Below are positions 15,496 to 23,085 of a stretch of DNA of 53,047 nucleotides, piece after piece. The notes under the pieces are model-generated. The model did not search any database. It saw only the letters and a list, made by a program, of their open reading frames with translations, and was not told where the DNA came from. The stretch is taken from contig BATO01000039.1 of NCBI GenBank assembly GCA_000474255.1, positions 1 to 53,047 on the forward strand. Direction: 5' to 3'. A program made the translations under genes and the position numbers. The first letter of the stretch is position 1. Every line of letters starts with the position of its first letter. Source of the DNA: Aquipseudomonas alcaligenes MRY13-0052. Its GTDB lineage: Bacteria > Pseudomonadota > Gammaproteobacteria > Pseudomonadales > Pseudomonadaceae.

Positions 15496-16335
15496 TCAGC
15501 CGACCAGTTCGATGCGGTCGTCGTGGATGCGGATCAGGCCCTGCTTGTACAGGCCGCCGATGGCCTTCTTGAAGTTGCCCTTGCTCACGCCGAACAGTCG
15601 CGAGATCACCTCAGGCGGGCTCTTGTCGCTCACCGCCAGGGAGCCGCCTTCTTCGCGCAGCTTGGCGATGATCTGTTCGTTGAGGCCCGTGGCCAGCTGC
15701 TCGCCCACCGGTTGCAGGCTGAGGGCGATCTTGCCGTCGGCGCGCACTTCGCGGATGAAGCCCTTCTCGCGCATGCCGCTGCGCAGGAACTTGAAGATCT
15801 CGTTGCGGTGAATCAGGCCCCAATGGCGGTCATTGATGATGGCCTTGAAGCCCATGTCGGTTTCGTCGGCCACCAGCAGGTCGACCTCCTGGCCAACGCT
15901 GTAGCGCGCCGGGGTGGTGTCGAGGTAGCGGTCCAGCCGCGCGGTGGCGGTGATGCGGCGGGTGCGGCGATCGAGGTAGACGTGCACCACGCAATAGTCG
16001 CCGACCTGCAGCGGGCGCTTCTCTTCCGAGTGCGGCAGCAGCAGGTCCTTGGGCAGGCCCCAATCGAGGAACAGGCCGATGCGGTTGATCTCCACCACCT
16101 TGAGGCTGGCGAAGCCGCCCACCTGCACCTTGGGCTTCTGCGTGGTCGCGATCAGGCGGTCCTCGCTGTCCAGGTAGACGAAGACGTTGAGCCAGTCACC
16201 GATCTCGGTGGGCTGATCTTTCGGGATATAGCGCTTGGGCAGGAGGATTTCGCCGTCCTGGTCGCCGTCCAGATACAGGCCGAACTCGGTGTGCTTCACC
16301 ACCGGCAGGGAATTGAATCGCCCGATCAGAGCCAT
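15496..16335 (-). CDS. cvfB: S1-like RNA-binding protein CvfB
   Basis: The product is 279 aa. It has the CvfB layout: tandem S1-like OB folds (about 1-65, 70-135, and 145-210) and a C-terminal winged helix (about 220-279; PPEVISRLFGVSKGNFKKAI). S1 features include FGLYLDGDQDGEILLPKRYI and RIGLFLDWGLPKDLLLPHSE. CvfB proteins bind RNA; in Staphylococcus the relative affects virulence genes. GAGG lies 11 nt before ATG 16335. The gene is monocistronic; the divergent neighbour starts at 16592. Confidence 0.9.
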   Translation of the reverse strand: MALIGRFNSLPVVKHTEFGLYLDGDQDGEILLPKRYIPKDQPTEIGDWLNVFVYLDSEDRLIATTQKPKVQVGGFASLKVVEINRIGLFLDWGLPKDLLLPHSEEKRPLQVGDYCVVHVYLDRRTRRITATARLDRYLDTTPARYSVGQEVDLLVADETDMGFKAIINDRHWGLIHRNEIFKFLRSGMREKGFIREVRADGKIALSLQPVGEQLATGLNEQIIAKLREEGGSLAVSDKSPPEVISRLFGVSKGNFKKAIGGLYKQGLIRIHDDRIELVG

Positions 16336-16591
16336 CTTGCTTACCTCAATGAACAAGGCCGGCATTCTACAGGCGGGCGCGCCACCGGGCCATGCACGCC
16401 GCCCACCGGCCTTTCCCCACCACTCGTCGCCAGGTGGCAGAAACGACTCGGCACACAGAATTCGATGCGCGGCCGATTGTCTACTGGCCGTAAGCACAAC
16501 GATGTTTCAGAATCATGTCGGCGAACCACCATCGCCTCTTTTTCTGTCCATCACCCCCATGGATTCTCGCTGTCTGATCTCAGGAGTTCCT

Positions 16592-18916
16592 GTGCGCCCT
16601 TCCAGCCGCTGGCTGTCTTCACCGCTGCACCTTTTGCCCCTTGGCGTTCTATTCCTGATCATTCCGCTCGCCGCCCGCTGGTGGCTGGGCTGGAGCGACG
16701 GCTTCGGCTACCTGTCGGACCTTGCCATCGGCTCGCTGCTGATCGCCCTGCTCTACCGGCGCCCGCTGTGGCTGGCGCTGCCGGTGATGGTCGCCTCCAG
16801 CCTGATCACCCTCGGCACCGCCGAACTGGTCGGCGCCGTGGGCCGCATGCCCGAGCCCAGCGACCTCAAATACCTGATGGACCCGCAATTCGTCGGCCAT
16901 TCGACCCAGGGCGGCGGCCTCACCTACCCCTGGCTGGCCATCGCCCTCGCCGTCGCGCTGCTGGCCTGTGCCCTGCTCTGGCGCCGCCCGCAACAGCGCC
17001 CCTCGCGCGCCTGGCTGGCCGTGCCCGTGGCCCTGCTGGCCAGCCACGCCGCCATCCAGTACCTGCACCCGAGCGAAGCCGAGCAGTGGCAGCAGTTCAA
17101 CCTGCCCCACAAGCTGCTGGCCGGTGCCCTCAACAGCGGCCAACTGGCGGTGGAAGACTGGCTCGATGGTGACCAGCCCGACGCGCCGCCGGATATCGCC
17201 GGCCTCGCCCGCCTCGACCTCGACGGCGCCCCGCTGCTGGCCGAGCCCGGCCGCGCGCGCAACGTGCTGGTGATCACCCTGGAAGGCATCCCTGGTGCCT
17301 ACATCGCCGCCAACCGCGCGGCGATCAACAGCAGCTACCAGGAATCGCTGATGCCGCGCCTCAGCCAATGGGCCGAGCGCGCCATGACCACGCCGGACTA
17401 CGTGCTGCACAGCCACCAGACCATCCGCGGCCTCTACTCGATGCTCTGCGGCGACTACAGCAAGCTGGACTCCGGCACGCCCAAGGGCCTGGAGCTGCTG
17501 AACAACCCCTCGCGGGCCAAGGACTGCCTGCCCGCCCAGCTGCACCGCCACGGCTTCGCCACCCACTTCCTGCAGGGTGCCGGGCTGCGCTTCATGGCCA
17601 AGGACAAGGTCATGCCGGCCATGGGCTTCGACAAGACCCTCGGCCGCGACTGGTTCCGCAACAAGGCCTACCTGGAATTCCCCTGGGGCATGGACGACAA
17701 GGCCTTCTTCGAAGGCGCGCTGGGCTACGTGAAGCAGATCCGCCAGCAGAAGAAACCCTGGATGCTGACCCTGCTCACCGTCGGCACCCACCAGCCCTAT
17801 TCGGCACCCGATGAGTACCTGGCGCGCTACCCCGACGCCAAGAAGGCCGCCATCGCCTACCTCGACGACGCCGTCGACGCCTTCCTCACCGGCCTGGAAA
17901 AACAGGGCGTGCTCAAGGACACCCTGGTGATCATCACCTCGGACGAGTCCCACGGCATCGACAAGGTCCGCCTCGCCTCCGCCTGGGGCTTCAACCTGGT
18001 GCTGGCGCCGGAACAGGCCTCGCTGCCGCCGATCAAGAGCGGCGTGTACGGCCACGTCGACCTGACCACCTCGATCCTCGACTACTTCGGCTACAAGGTG
18101 CCGCAGAACCTGGCCGGCCGCTCGCTGTTCCGCGACTACGAAAGCGGCCGCGAAATGATCTCCTACACCAACGGCATGCTGCGCCAGCACGACGGCCGCG
18201 GCACCTTCACCGAGTGCGACTTCCAGCAGGTCTGCCGCCGTTACCAGAGCGAGGGCTTCATCGCCGACGAGGCACGCTTCCTCGGGCGCTTCAGCGGCAA
18301 GCAGGCGCGCCTGGTCAGCCAGCGCGCGGCCCTGCTCGACCAATCACTGCTGGGCGGTGCCCTCGGCCAGGAATACCAGTTCGCCACCCGCGAGCGCATC
18401 CGCCTGAAGGACAAGGCCCGCGACGACTGGGCCGACAACCTGATCGGCGCCCAGTACATGGAACTGCCGAAGAACAGCCGGACCACGGTACGCCTGGGCA
18501 TCAACGTGCTGCAGATGGATCGCCAGGGCGCGCAGCTGCAACTGAAGACCAAGGAGTTCGAGCGTGACGTGGCCCTGCCCATCCCCGAGCTGCCCGTGCT
18601 GAAAAAGGGCAAGCCGGTGTCCATCACCTTCGCCTTCGACAACCCGCAGGCGCGCAAGGCGTTCTCCTTCCACCTGCTGGCGGCCGGGCGCGGCACCATC
18701 CAGATCACCGACTTCAAGGTGGTCACCGAAATGCTGCCCGAGCCGGTGGAAACCGTGGAAGGCGGTGCCCAGCTCGCCGAAGGCGCCAAGCCCCATCACC
18801 CGATGTCGCGCCTGCTGGGGCTGTTCGCCAACCAGCCGGAAAGCGCCGAGAGCGCCATCGAGGGCGACCTGGAAACGCTCGACGTGCCCCAGGAAGTGGA
18901 AATACGCGTGCACTGA
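16592..18916 (+). CDS. LTA-synthase/OpgB-like phosphotransferase (sulfatase fold), inner membrane
   Basis: The product is 774 aa. Five or so N-terminal membrane helices (about 12-155) are followed by a periplasmic alkaline-phosphatase-like domain. Residues expected for catalysis: Glu231 in VLVITLEG, nucleophile Thr277 in SHQTIRGLYSMLCG, His400 in VGTHQPY, and Asp451/His454 in TSDESHG. Family members usually have adjacent D-H; here they are separated by Glu-Ser. A C-terminal region of about 200 residues, partly beta, is extra. AGGAG (16582-16586) lies 5 nt before GTG 16592 and decides this start over ATG 16559. The family moves phosphoglycerol or similar groups from lipid to glycan. The substrate here is unknown. 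Confidence 0.85.
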   Translation: MRPSSRWLSSPLHLLPLGVLFLIIPLAARWWLGWSDGFGYLSDLAIGSLLIALLYRRPLWLALPVMVASSLITLGTAELVGAVGRMPEPSDLKYLMDPQFVGHSTQGGGLTYPWLAIALAVALLACALLWRRPQQRPSRAWLAVPVALLASHAAIQYLHPSEAEQWQQFNLPHKLLAGALNSGQLAVEDWLDGDQPDAPPDIAGLARLDLDGAPLLAEPGRARNVLVITLEGIPGAYIAANRAAINSSYQESLMPRLSQWAERAMTTPDYVLHSHQTIRGLYSMLCGDYSKLDSGTPKGLELLNNPSRAKDCLPAQLHRHGFATHFLQGAGLRFMAKDKVMPAMGFDKTLGRDWFRNKAYLEFPWGMDDKAFFEGALGYVKQIRQQKKPWMLTLLTVGTHQPYSAPDEYLARYPDAKKAAIAYLDDAVDAFLTGLEKQGVLKDTLVIITSDESHGIDKVRLASAWGFNLVLAPEQASLPPIKSGVYGHVDLTTSILDYFGYKVPQNLAGRSLFRDYESGREMISYTNGMLRQHDGRGTFTECDFQQVCRRYQSEGFIADEARFLGRFSGKQARLVSQRAALLDQSLLGGALGQEYQFATRERIRLKDKARDDWADNLIGAQYMELPKNSRTTVRLGINVLQMDRQGAQLQLKTKEFERDVALPIPELPVLKKGKPVSITFAFDNPQARKAFSFHLLAAGRGTIQITDFKVVTEMLPEPVETVEGGAQLAEGAKPHHPMSRLLGLFANQPESAESAIEGDLETLDVPQEVEIRVH

Positions 18917-18935
18917 TCGCCTCCCCGCAGCACCC

Positions 18936-18963
18936 CATCGGGCCGGACTCTTCCGGCCCGATG
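18936..18963 (+). terminator. Hairpin after the phosphotransferase gene
   Basis: Perfect 11-bp stem CATCGGGCCGG / CCGGCCCGATG with loop ACTCTT, 19 nt past the stop. There is no T-run, so it may stabilise the 3' end or act with help from Rho. Confidence 0.6.
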
Positions 18964-19041
18964 CCATTCGGCCGCCCGCATCGGCGCGCCGCCGCAGCGC
19001 TTCCGCGGTTACAATGGCCGCCCCTCTTCCGGTACCCCGTC

Positions 19042-19758
19042 ATGTCCGAACCCGTGCGCCTGTCCAAACGCCTTGCCGAACTCGTGCCCTGCTCCCGTCG
19101 CGATGCCGAGCTGTATATCGAGAACGGCTGGGTGACGGTGAACGGCAAGGTGGTCGAGGAACCGCAATTCAAGGTGCTCGACGAACAGGTCGTGCTGCTG
19201 CCCAATGCCGTGGCCGCCACTGTGGAGCCGGTCACCCTGCTGCTCAACAAGCCCGCAGGTTATGGCATCGGCATGGGTGCCAACTCGGTGCTGCAATTGC
19301 TGGTGGCGGACAACCTCACCCCTGACCAGCCCGGCATGCGCCCGCTGAAGAAGCACTTCATCCGGCAGAACCTGCTGACCCCGCTGGAAACCGACGCCAG
19401 TGGCCTGATGGTCTTCACCCAGAACTGGGGCGTGACCCGTCGCCTGGATCACGCCAACAAGGTGGAGGAAGAGTTCATCGTCGAAGTTTCCGGGCAGATC
19501 ATCGAACACGGCCTCAAGCGCCTGTGCCACGGCCTCAGCTACAAAGGCCAGGCCCTGCCGCCGATGAAGGTCAGCTGGCAGAACGAAACCCGCCTGCGCT
19601 TTGCCCTCAAGGGCTCCCAGCCGGGGCAGATCCGCCACATGTGCGAAGCGGTGGGGCTCACAGTGGTGGCGATGAAGCGCATCCGCATCGGCGGCGTGGC
19701 CATGGCCAAGCTGCAGCCGGGCCAGTGGCGCTACCTCAACGCCAACGAGAAGTTCTAG
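19042..19758 (+). CDS. RsuA/RluF-type RNA pseudouridine synthase with Glu at the catalytic Asp position
   Basis: The product is 238 aa. An S4 RNA-binding domain (about 6-55: RLSKRLAELVPCSRRDAELY) precedes the synthase domain, with LLLNKPAGYG (67-74) and the catalytic segment LLTPLETDASGLMVFTQN (111-128). In active enzymes this is GRLDxDTxGLLL-like; aligned, Leu115-Glu116 sits where Leu-Asp is universal. The rest of the segment is kept (Asp118, Gly121, Leu122). The C-terminal KVEEEFIVEV and GQIRHMCEAVGL are also typical. The fold is intact, but activity is in doubt. It lies downstream of the phosphotransferase, separated by a hairpin. Confidence 0.87.
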   Translation: MSEPVRLSKRLAELVPCSRRDAELYIENGWVTVNGKVVEEPQFKVLDEQVVLLPNAVAATVEPVTLLLNKPAGYGIGMGANSVLQLLVADNLTPDQPGMRPLKKHFIRQNLLTPLETDASGLMVFTQNWGVTRRLDHANKVEEEFIVEVSGQIIEHGLKRLCHGLSYKGQALPPMKVSWQNETRLRFALKGSQPGQIRHMCEAVGLTVVAMKRIRIGGVAMAKLQPGQWRYLNANEKF

Positions 19759-19761
19759 GGC

Positions 19762-20385
19762 TCAGAGCAGGGCGAGCATTTCCTTCAGGGTCACCGCCCA
19801 GGTGCCCTTGGCATTGATGTAGCGATAGCCGAAGCGCGAGCCATGGGCCTCGCTGGTGAGGATGGCGTTCCAGGCCAGGCCGGGCTGCAGCTCATGGGCC
19901 GGGTCGAGCAGGAAAAACGCGTCGTCGCTCATGCCGATGGCCAGGCCCCAATGGCGGATGTCGCTGCCCTTGTGGCCGTGGAAGCCCAGCAACACCGGGA
20001 AGTCGTCCTCCAGGTGGGCGCGGGCCTGGCGCACCATCTCCACCCCGCTGCCGGTCACCACCCGGTGTTCCTTGTCGTTCACCTCACGCAGCAGGGCCAG
20101 CAGGTCATGCCCGGTGGTGCCGACCCGCACCAGGGTCTCGTGGCGATTCAGCGCCTCCATCAGGCGCCCGTAGCGGGTACGCGAGTCCACCCGCTCCAGC
20201 CCCTTGGCCTGGCGCCGGCTGAGCTGGTTGCGCGCCAGCATCGCCATCACCAGGCAATAGGGGCCGCAGGCGCCGTCCATATCGCCCTGGCGCAGGTGCA
20301 CCTTCTCCCCGCGTTTGTTGCACAGGCCGCCGGAGCCACCGGGCTCGGTGCTCCACTGCAACCCTTCGATCAGCTTGATGCGCAT
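19762..20385 (-). CDS. Putative C39/papain-like cysteine peptidase
   Basis: The product is 207 aa, without signal peptide. LRQGDMDGACGPYCLVMAML has the look of a C39-like active site: Gln33 for the oxyanion hole and Cys40 as nucleophile at the start of a helix. His145 in SDIRHWGLAIG and Asp161 in FFLLDPAHEL are in the right order and spacing for the triad. GGAGG lies 5 nt before ATG 20385, deciding against ATG 20397. It ends 3 bp after the convergent pseudouridine synthase. No ABC transporter, double-glycine precursor or immunity gene is next to it, so a bacteriocin-processing role is not supported. It could be a house-keeping peptidase-like protein or a toxin. Confidence 0.65.
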   Translation of the reverse strand: MRIKLIEGLQWSTEPGGSGGLCNKRGEKVHLRQGDMDGACGPYCLVMAMLARNQLSRRQAKGLERVDSRTRYGRLMEALNRHETLVRVGTTGHDLLALLREVNDKEHRVVTGSGVEMVRQARAHLEDDFPVLLGFHGHKGSDIRHWGLAIGMSDDAFFLLDPAHELQPGLAWNAILTSEAHGSRFGYRYINAKGTWAVTLKEMLALL

Positions 20386-20511
20386 GCCGGCCTCCATCGG
20401 TCACCTGGAGTTGTGACCGCTGGGCTTGGCACGGGGTTCGCCCACTCGCCAATGGCAGCCTAGGTCGGGGGCAACCCGACGAGCCGCCAGGCCCGGTGCG
20501 CCACGCCCGCC

Positions 20512-21810
20512 TCAGGGGTTCTGCAGGGTGGTGCGCACCAGGTTGCGGCTGTGGCCGGCGAAGTGGCGGATCAGCTGCACCAGCACCGCATCCAGCTCGG
20601 GATCGGTGGCTGGCGGCTTCAACTGGTTGCCCTGGCTGAAGTCGGCACCGGGCTGCCCCTTGGCCAGCCAGGCGCCGATGCGATCGTCGAAGCCGTCGGC
20701 GGCGTCATAGGCCTCCAGGGACACCACGTCCCGCAGGTAGCCCAGGTCGAAGGGCGGGTAGTCGGCGTCCGCCGAGCGGTCGCGGTAGGCGGCCAGCAGC
20801 GGGCTGTCGTTGCTGCCTTCGCGCAGCAGGCGGCGCAACCAATCGGCCTGGTACTTCTCCACCTCGGTGTGGCGGGTGGCGACGCGCTCGATGGCCGCCT
20901 CCTTGTCGGCGGTGTCGCCGGCGGCGGCCTTGATCGCCGTCCACATCAGGGTGGCGGTGCTTTCGCCCGGCAGTGCCTTGGAGTGGTAGGGCTGGGTCAG
21001 GTCCTGGACGTAATGCAACGCCCAGCCGAGGAAGCGGTAGCCCCAGTAGTCGTGGCCGCTCTCGAAGGCGAAGCGTGCCAGGCCCAGGTACTGCTGCACG
21101 CGCATTTCCGGGTAGGTGCGGGTGAGGAAGGGCGCGGCGCGGAAGATCAGCTCTGACTCGTGGTAATAGCCGATGTGGAACGGCGCCTGGGAGGAGTACT
21201 CGAAGCGCGAATCGCCGAACGGCTGGGTGCCGAAGCCATAGCGCGCGCCCATCTCGCCCGGGTTGTCGCTGAACAGGTTGATGTCGTGGCCGTAGTCCGG
21301 CTCATCCGCCGCGCTGGCCAGCACCGCCAGCGGGCTGATGTGCTCGCCGGGCGAGAGGGCGATGAAGCGCCACTCGTTCCACAGGTTGAGCTTGCGGAAT
21401 ACCAGCACCTGCTCGGCGGGCAGGAAGCGATGGTCCGGCAGCTGCAGCCCCGGCAGCGCCTGGACGAAACTGGCCAGGCGGATCTCCGGGTTGACCCGCA
21501 GCGCCATGAAGAAGGCGCGACGGCGATCACCGCCCGAGTCGGGCAGCCAGCGCAGGTCATCGGGGCGGGCCGGGTAGCCGGGGAAGTTCTCCCGCGCATA
21601 GGCCTCCTGCTCGTCCAGCAGCTGCTCCAGCGCCACGCCTTCGGCGGCGAGGAAGGCCTCCAGCGACTCCACCTGCACTGGTTCGGCCTGGCGCAGCTCT
21701 TGGAGATCGGACAGGGCCAGCCAGGTGCCCAGGGAGTGATTGGACCAGGCCAGCAATGTGGCGGGCGCGCAGGCGAACAGGCAGGACAGGGCGAGCAGCA
21801 GGCGTTTCAT
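20512..21810 (-). CDS. Secreted phospholipase C / P1-nuclease-like protein
   Basis: The product is 432 aa. The signal peptide MKRLLLALSCLFACAPATLL-A is predicted to be cut before Trp22 (A | W-S-N-H). In zinc phospholipase C and P1 nuclease the new N-terminal Trp itself binds zinc, and His lies shortly after it, as here. The central segment GHDYWGYRFLGWALHYVQDL then TQPYHS fits the H-x3-D zinc-binding helix of the family. It is longer than classical members (about 270 residues). GGAGC lies 5 nt before ATG 21810. It is probably periplasmic or exported. Phospholipid versus nucleic acid cannot be told. Confidence 0.72.
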   Translation of the reverse strand: MKRLLLALSCLFACAPATLLAWSNHSLGTWLALSDLQELRQAEPVQVESLEAFLAAEGVALEQLLDEQEAYARENFPGYPARPDDLRWLPDSGGDRRRAFFMALRVNPEIRLASFVQALPGLQLPDHRFLPAEQVLVFRKLNLWNEWRFIALSPGEHISPLAVLASAADEPDYGHDINLFSDNPGEMGARYGFGTQPFGDSRFEYSSQAPFHIGYYHESELIFRAAPFLTRTYPEMRVQQYLGLARFAFESGHDYWGYRFLGWALHYVQDLTQPYHSKALPGESTATLMWTAIKAAAGDTADKEAAIERVATRHTEVEKYQADWLRRLLREGSNDSPLLAAYRDRSADADYPPFDLGYLRDVVSLEAYDAADGFDDRIGAWLAKGQPGADFSQGNQLKPPATDPELDAVLVQLIRHFAGHSRNLVRTTLQNP

Positions 21811-22005
21811 CGAAGCTCCGAAACCAGGAGCGCCGTCTTGCGCGGCGCTTGTCATCGAAGGGTAACAATCCCGGGGCGCGCTGGGCACTGTCCAGGCAGG
21901 ACAGGCGACTCACCAAATCGGCCGCCTGCAGTTCGTCACCCCGGCGGAACCGCCTCCCCCCGTCCTGCTGTCCACCTAACTCATGCACTGCAGCCGGAGA
22001 CTGCC

Positions 22006-22314
22006 ATGACCACGCCAATCAGCCTGGACACTGCCATGCGCCTGGCCACCGAAGCCTTCCTGCCTTACGGCTGCAAGGCCCTGGCCCATGAGGAAGACGA
22101 CAGCTTCAGCCTCACCGTGACCGACCTGCACGGGCACAAGGTCCTGGATATCGGCCACATCCGCAGCACCCAGTACGCCAACCCGGTGCGCCTGGCCGGG
22201 GTGCTGGAACAGGCGCGGATGGACCTCGCCCACCAGGGCCGCAACCTCGACCCCTGGGCCATGCCCTTCATCCCCGACCCGGACGTGCTGCCGGAAACCC
22301 CGCCGATCTATTGA
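22006..22314 (+). CDS. Conserved hypothetical protein
   Basis: The product is 102 aa, cytoplasmic, with CCGGAGA 5-9 nt before ATG 22006. A helix (DTAMRLATEAFLPYGC), three strands (SFSLTVTDLHGHKVLDIGHI) and another helix (RLAGVLEQARMDLAHQG) precede a proline-rich end. I know similar short proteins in Pseudomonas but no function. The gene is divergent from the phospholipase-like gene and followed by a repeat cluster. Confidence 0.7.
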   Translation: MTTPISLDTAMRLATEAFLPYGCKALAHEEDDSFSLTVTDLHGHKVLDIGHIRSTQYANPVRLAGVLEQARMDLAHQGRNLDPWAMPFIPDPDVLPETPPIY

Positions 22315-22336
22315 CGTAGTCGCTGCAGGTTGGCGC

Positions 22337-22368
22337 GTAGGTTGGCGCCGAGCGCAGCGAGGCCCAAC
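22337..22368 (+). repeat. Dispersed repeat, family B half-unit
   Basis: GTAGGTTGGCGCCGAGCGCA then GCGAGGCCCAAC. Identical to the left half of the 84-bp composite element at 39002-39085 and to the inverted right half of the one at 45404-45487. Confidence 0.8.
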
Positions 22369-22408
22369 GGTTCGGCGTTTCCCCGACCGGAAATGCCCGA
22401 ACCACACC

Positions 22409-22435
22409 CATCGCGAATGAATTCGCTCCCACAGG
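22409..22435 (+). repeat. REP-like repeat, family A copy 2
   Basis: CATCGCGAATGAATTCGCTC then CCACAGG; the palindromic core is GCGAATGAATTCGC. It lies 41 bp after the family B half-unit. Confidence 0.75.
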
Positions 22436-22469
22436 GGAAGCTCCGACGGCGTTTTTTGCAGGGGCGACT

Positions 22470-22509
22470 GTAGGGGCGACTTCAGTCGCCCAGCGGCGCG
22501 CAGCGCCGC
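22470..22509 (+). repeat. Dispersed repeat, family C copy 2
   Basis: GTAGGGGCGACTTCAGTCGC then CCAGCGGCGCGCAGCGCCGC, nearly the same as 52888-52928 and the inverse of 14904-14943. Confidence 0.8.
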
Positions 22510-22534
22510 CTCAGCACCGCCTAGGCCTAGGCAA

Positions 22535-22933
22535 TCAAGCCCGCGCCGCCCTCGCCGACAATTCGTCGAACACTTCCGGCGTCAGCGCCGCCTGGCCCTT
22601 CTCGGCCAGTTGCTCGCGGAACTGCAGGTTGGCCGGCAGGCTGCTGTTGGTCAGCTCCAGCAGGCGGCTGCCGCGCTCGGTGAGGACAAAGTTCTCACCA
22701 TTGCCGCCCTCGCTCTCCGGGCGGGACTCGATATAGCCGCCCTGCAACAGAATGCGTTCGTAGTCGGCGGCAAGCATCTTCAGGTGGTCGAGGGTGCCGC
22801 CAATCTGGCGCCCCGCAGCCTGGCGCTGCTCGGCCAGTTCGGCGGCGTATTCACGGGGCGCGAAGTTGACGTTGGCCGACTCCTGCACCTTGTGCAGCAG
22901 CAGTTCGATGAGCTCCCAGTCGTAGCTGTTCAT
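22535..22933 (-). CDS. Hypothetical winged-helix-like protein (DUF2513-like)
   Basis: The product is 132 aa, cytoplasmic. MNSYDWELIELLLHKVQESA is followed by a charged helix, then DHLKMLAADYERILLQGGYI and NFVLTERGSRLLELTNSS. The L-L-x-x-G-Y-I ... L-T-E-R-G-x-x-L-L pattern is typical of winged-helix proteins and of DUF2513. GGAG lies about 8 nt before ATG 22933. It may be a transcription regulator; no partner is evident. Divergent from the subtilase gene. Confidence 0.7.
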   Translation of the reverse strand: MNSYDWELIELLLHKVQESANVNFAPREYAAELAEQRQAAGRQIGGTLDHLKMLAADYERILLQGGYIESRPESEGGNGENFVLTERGSRLLELTNSSLPANLQFREQLAEKGQAALTPEVFDELSARAARA

Positions 22934-23085
22934 GGCATTTCTCCAGGTGTGGGGGATGGGGCGTCCTGTGGTTTCCGACTGCTCGCGCGCCGCCATGGTT
23001 CGTCCTGATGGGTGAACGGTCAGCCTGAACGAAAGCCGGGGGCGGGCGGTCGGAACAGCAGGACAACCTCTACCAAGGCCCGCCC

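Noticed and set aside
19762-20385. Bacteriocin-processing locus around the C39-like protein.
   Set aside because: No ABC exporter, no double-glycine precursor and no immunity gene is nearby.
22315-22534. CRISPR array, because of repeated units close together.
   Set aside because: The three units belong to different families, with no regular spacers and no cas genes.
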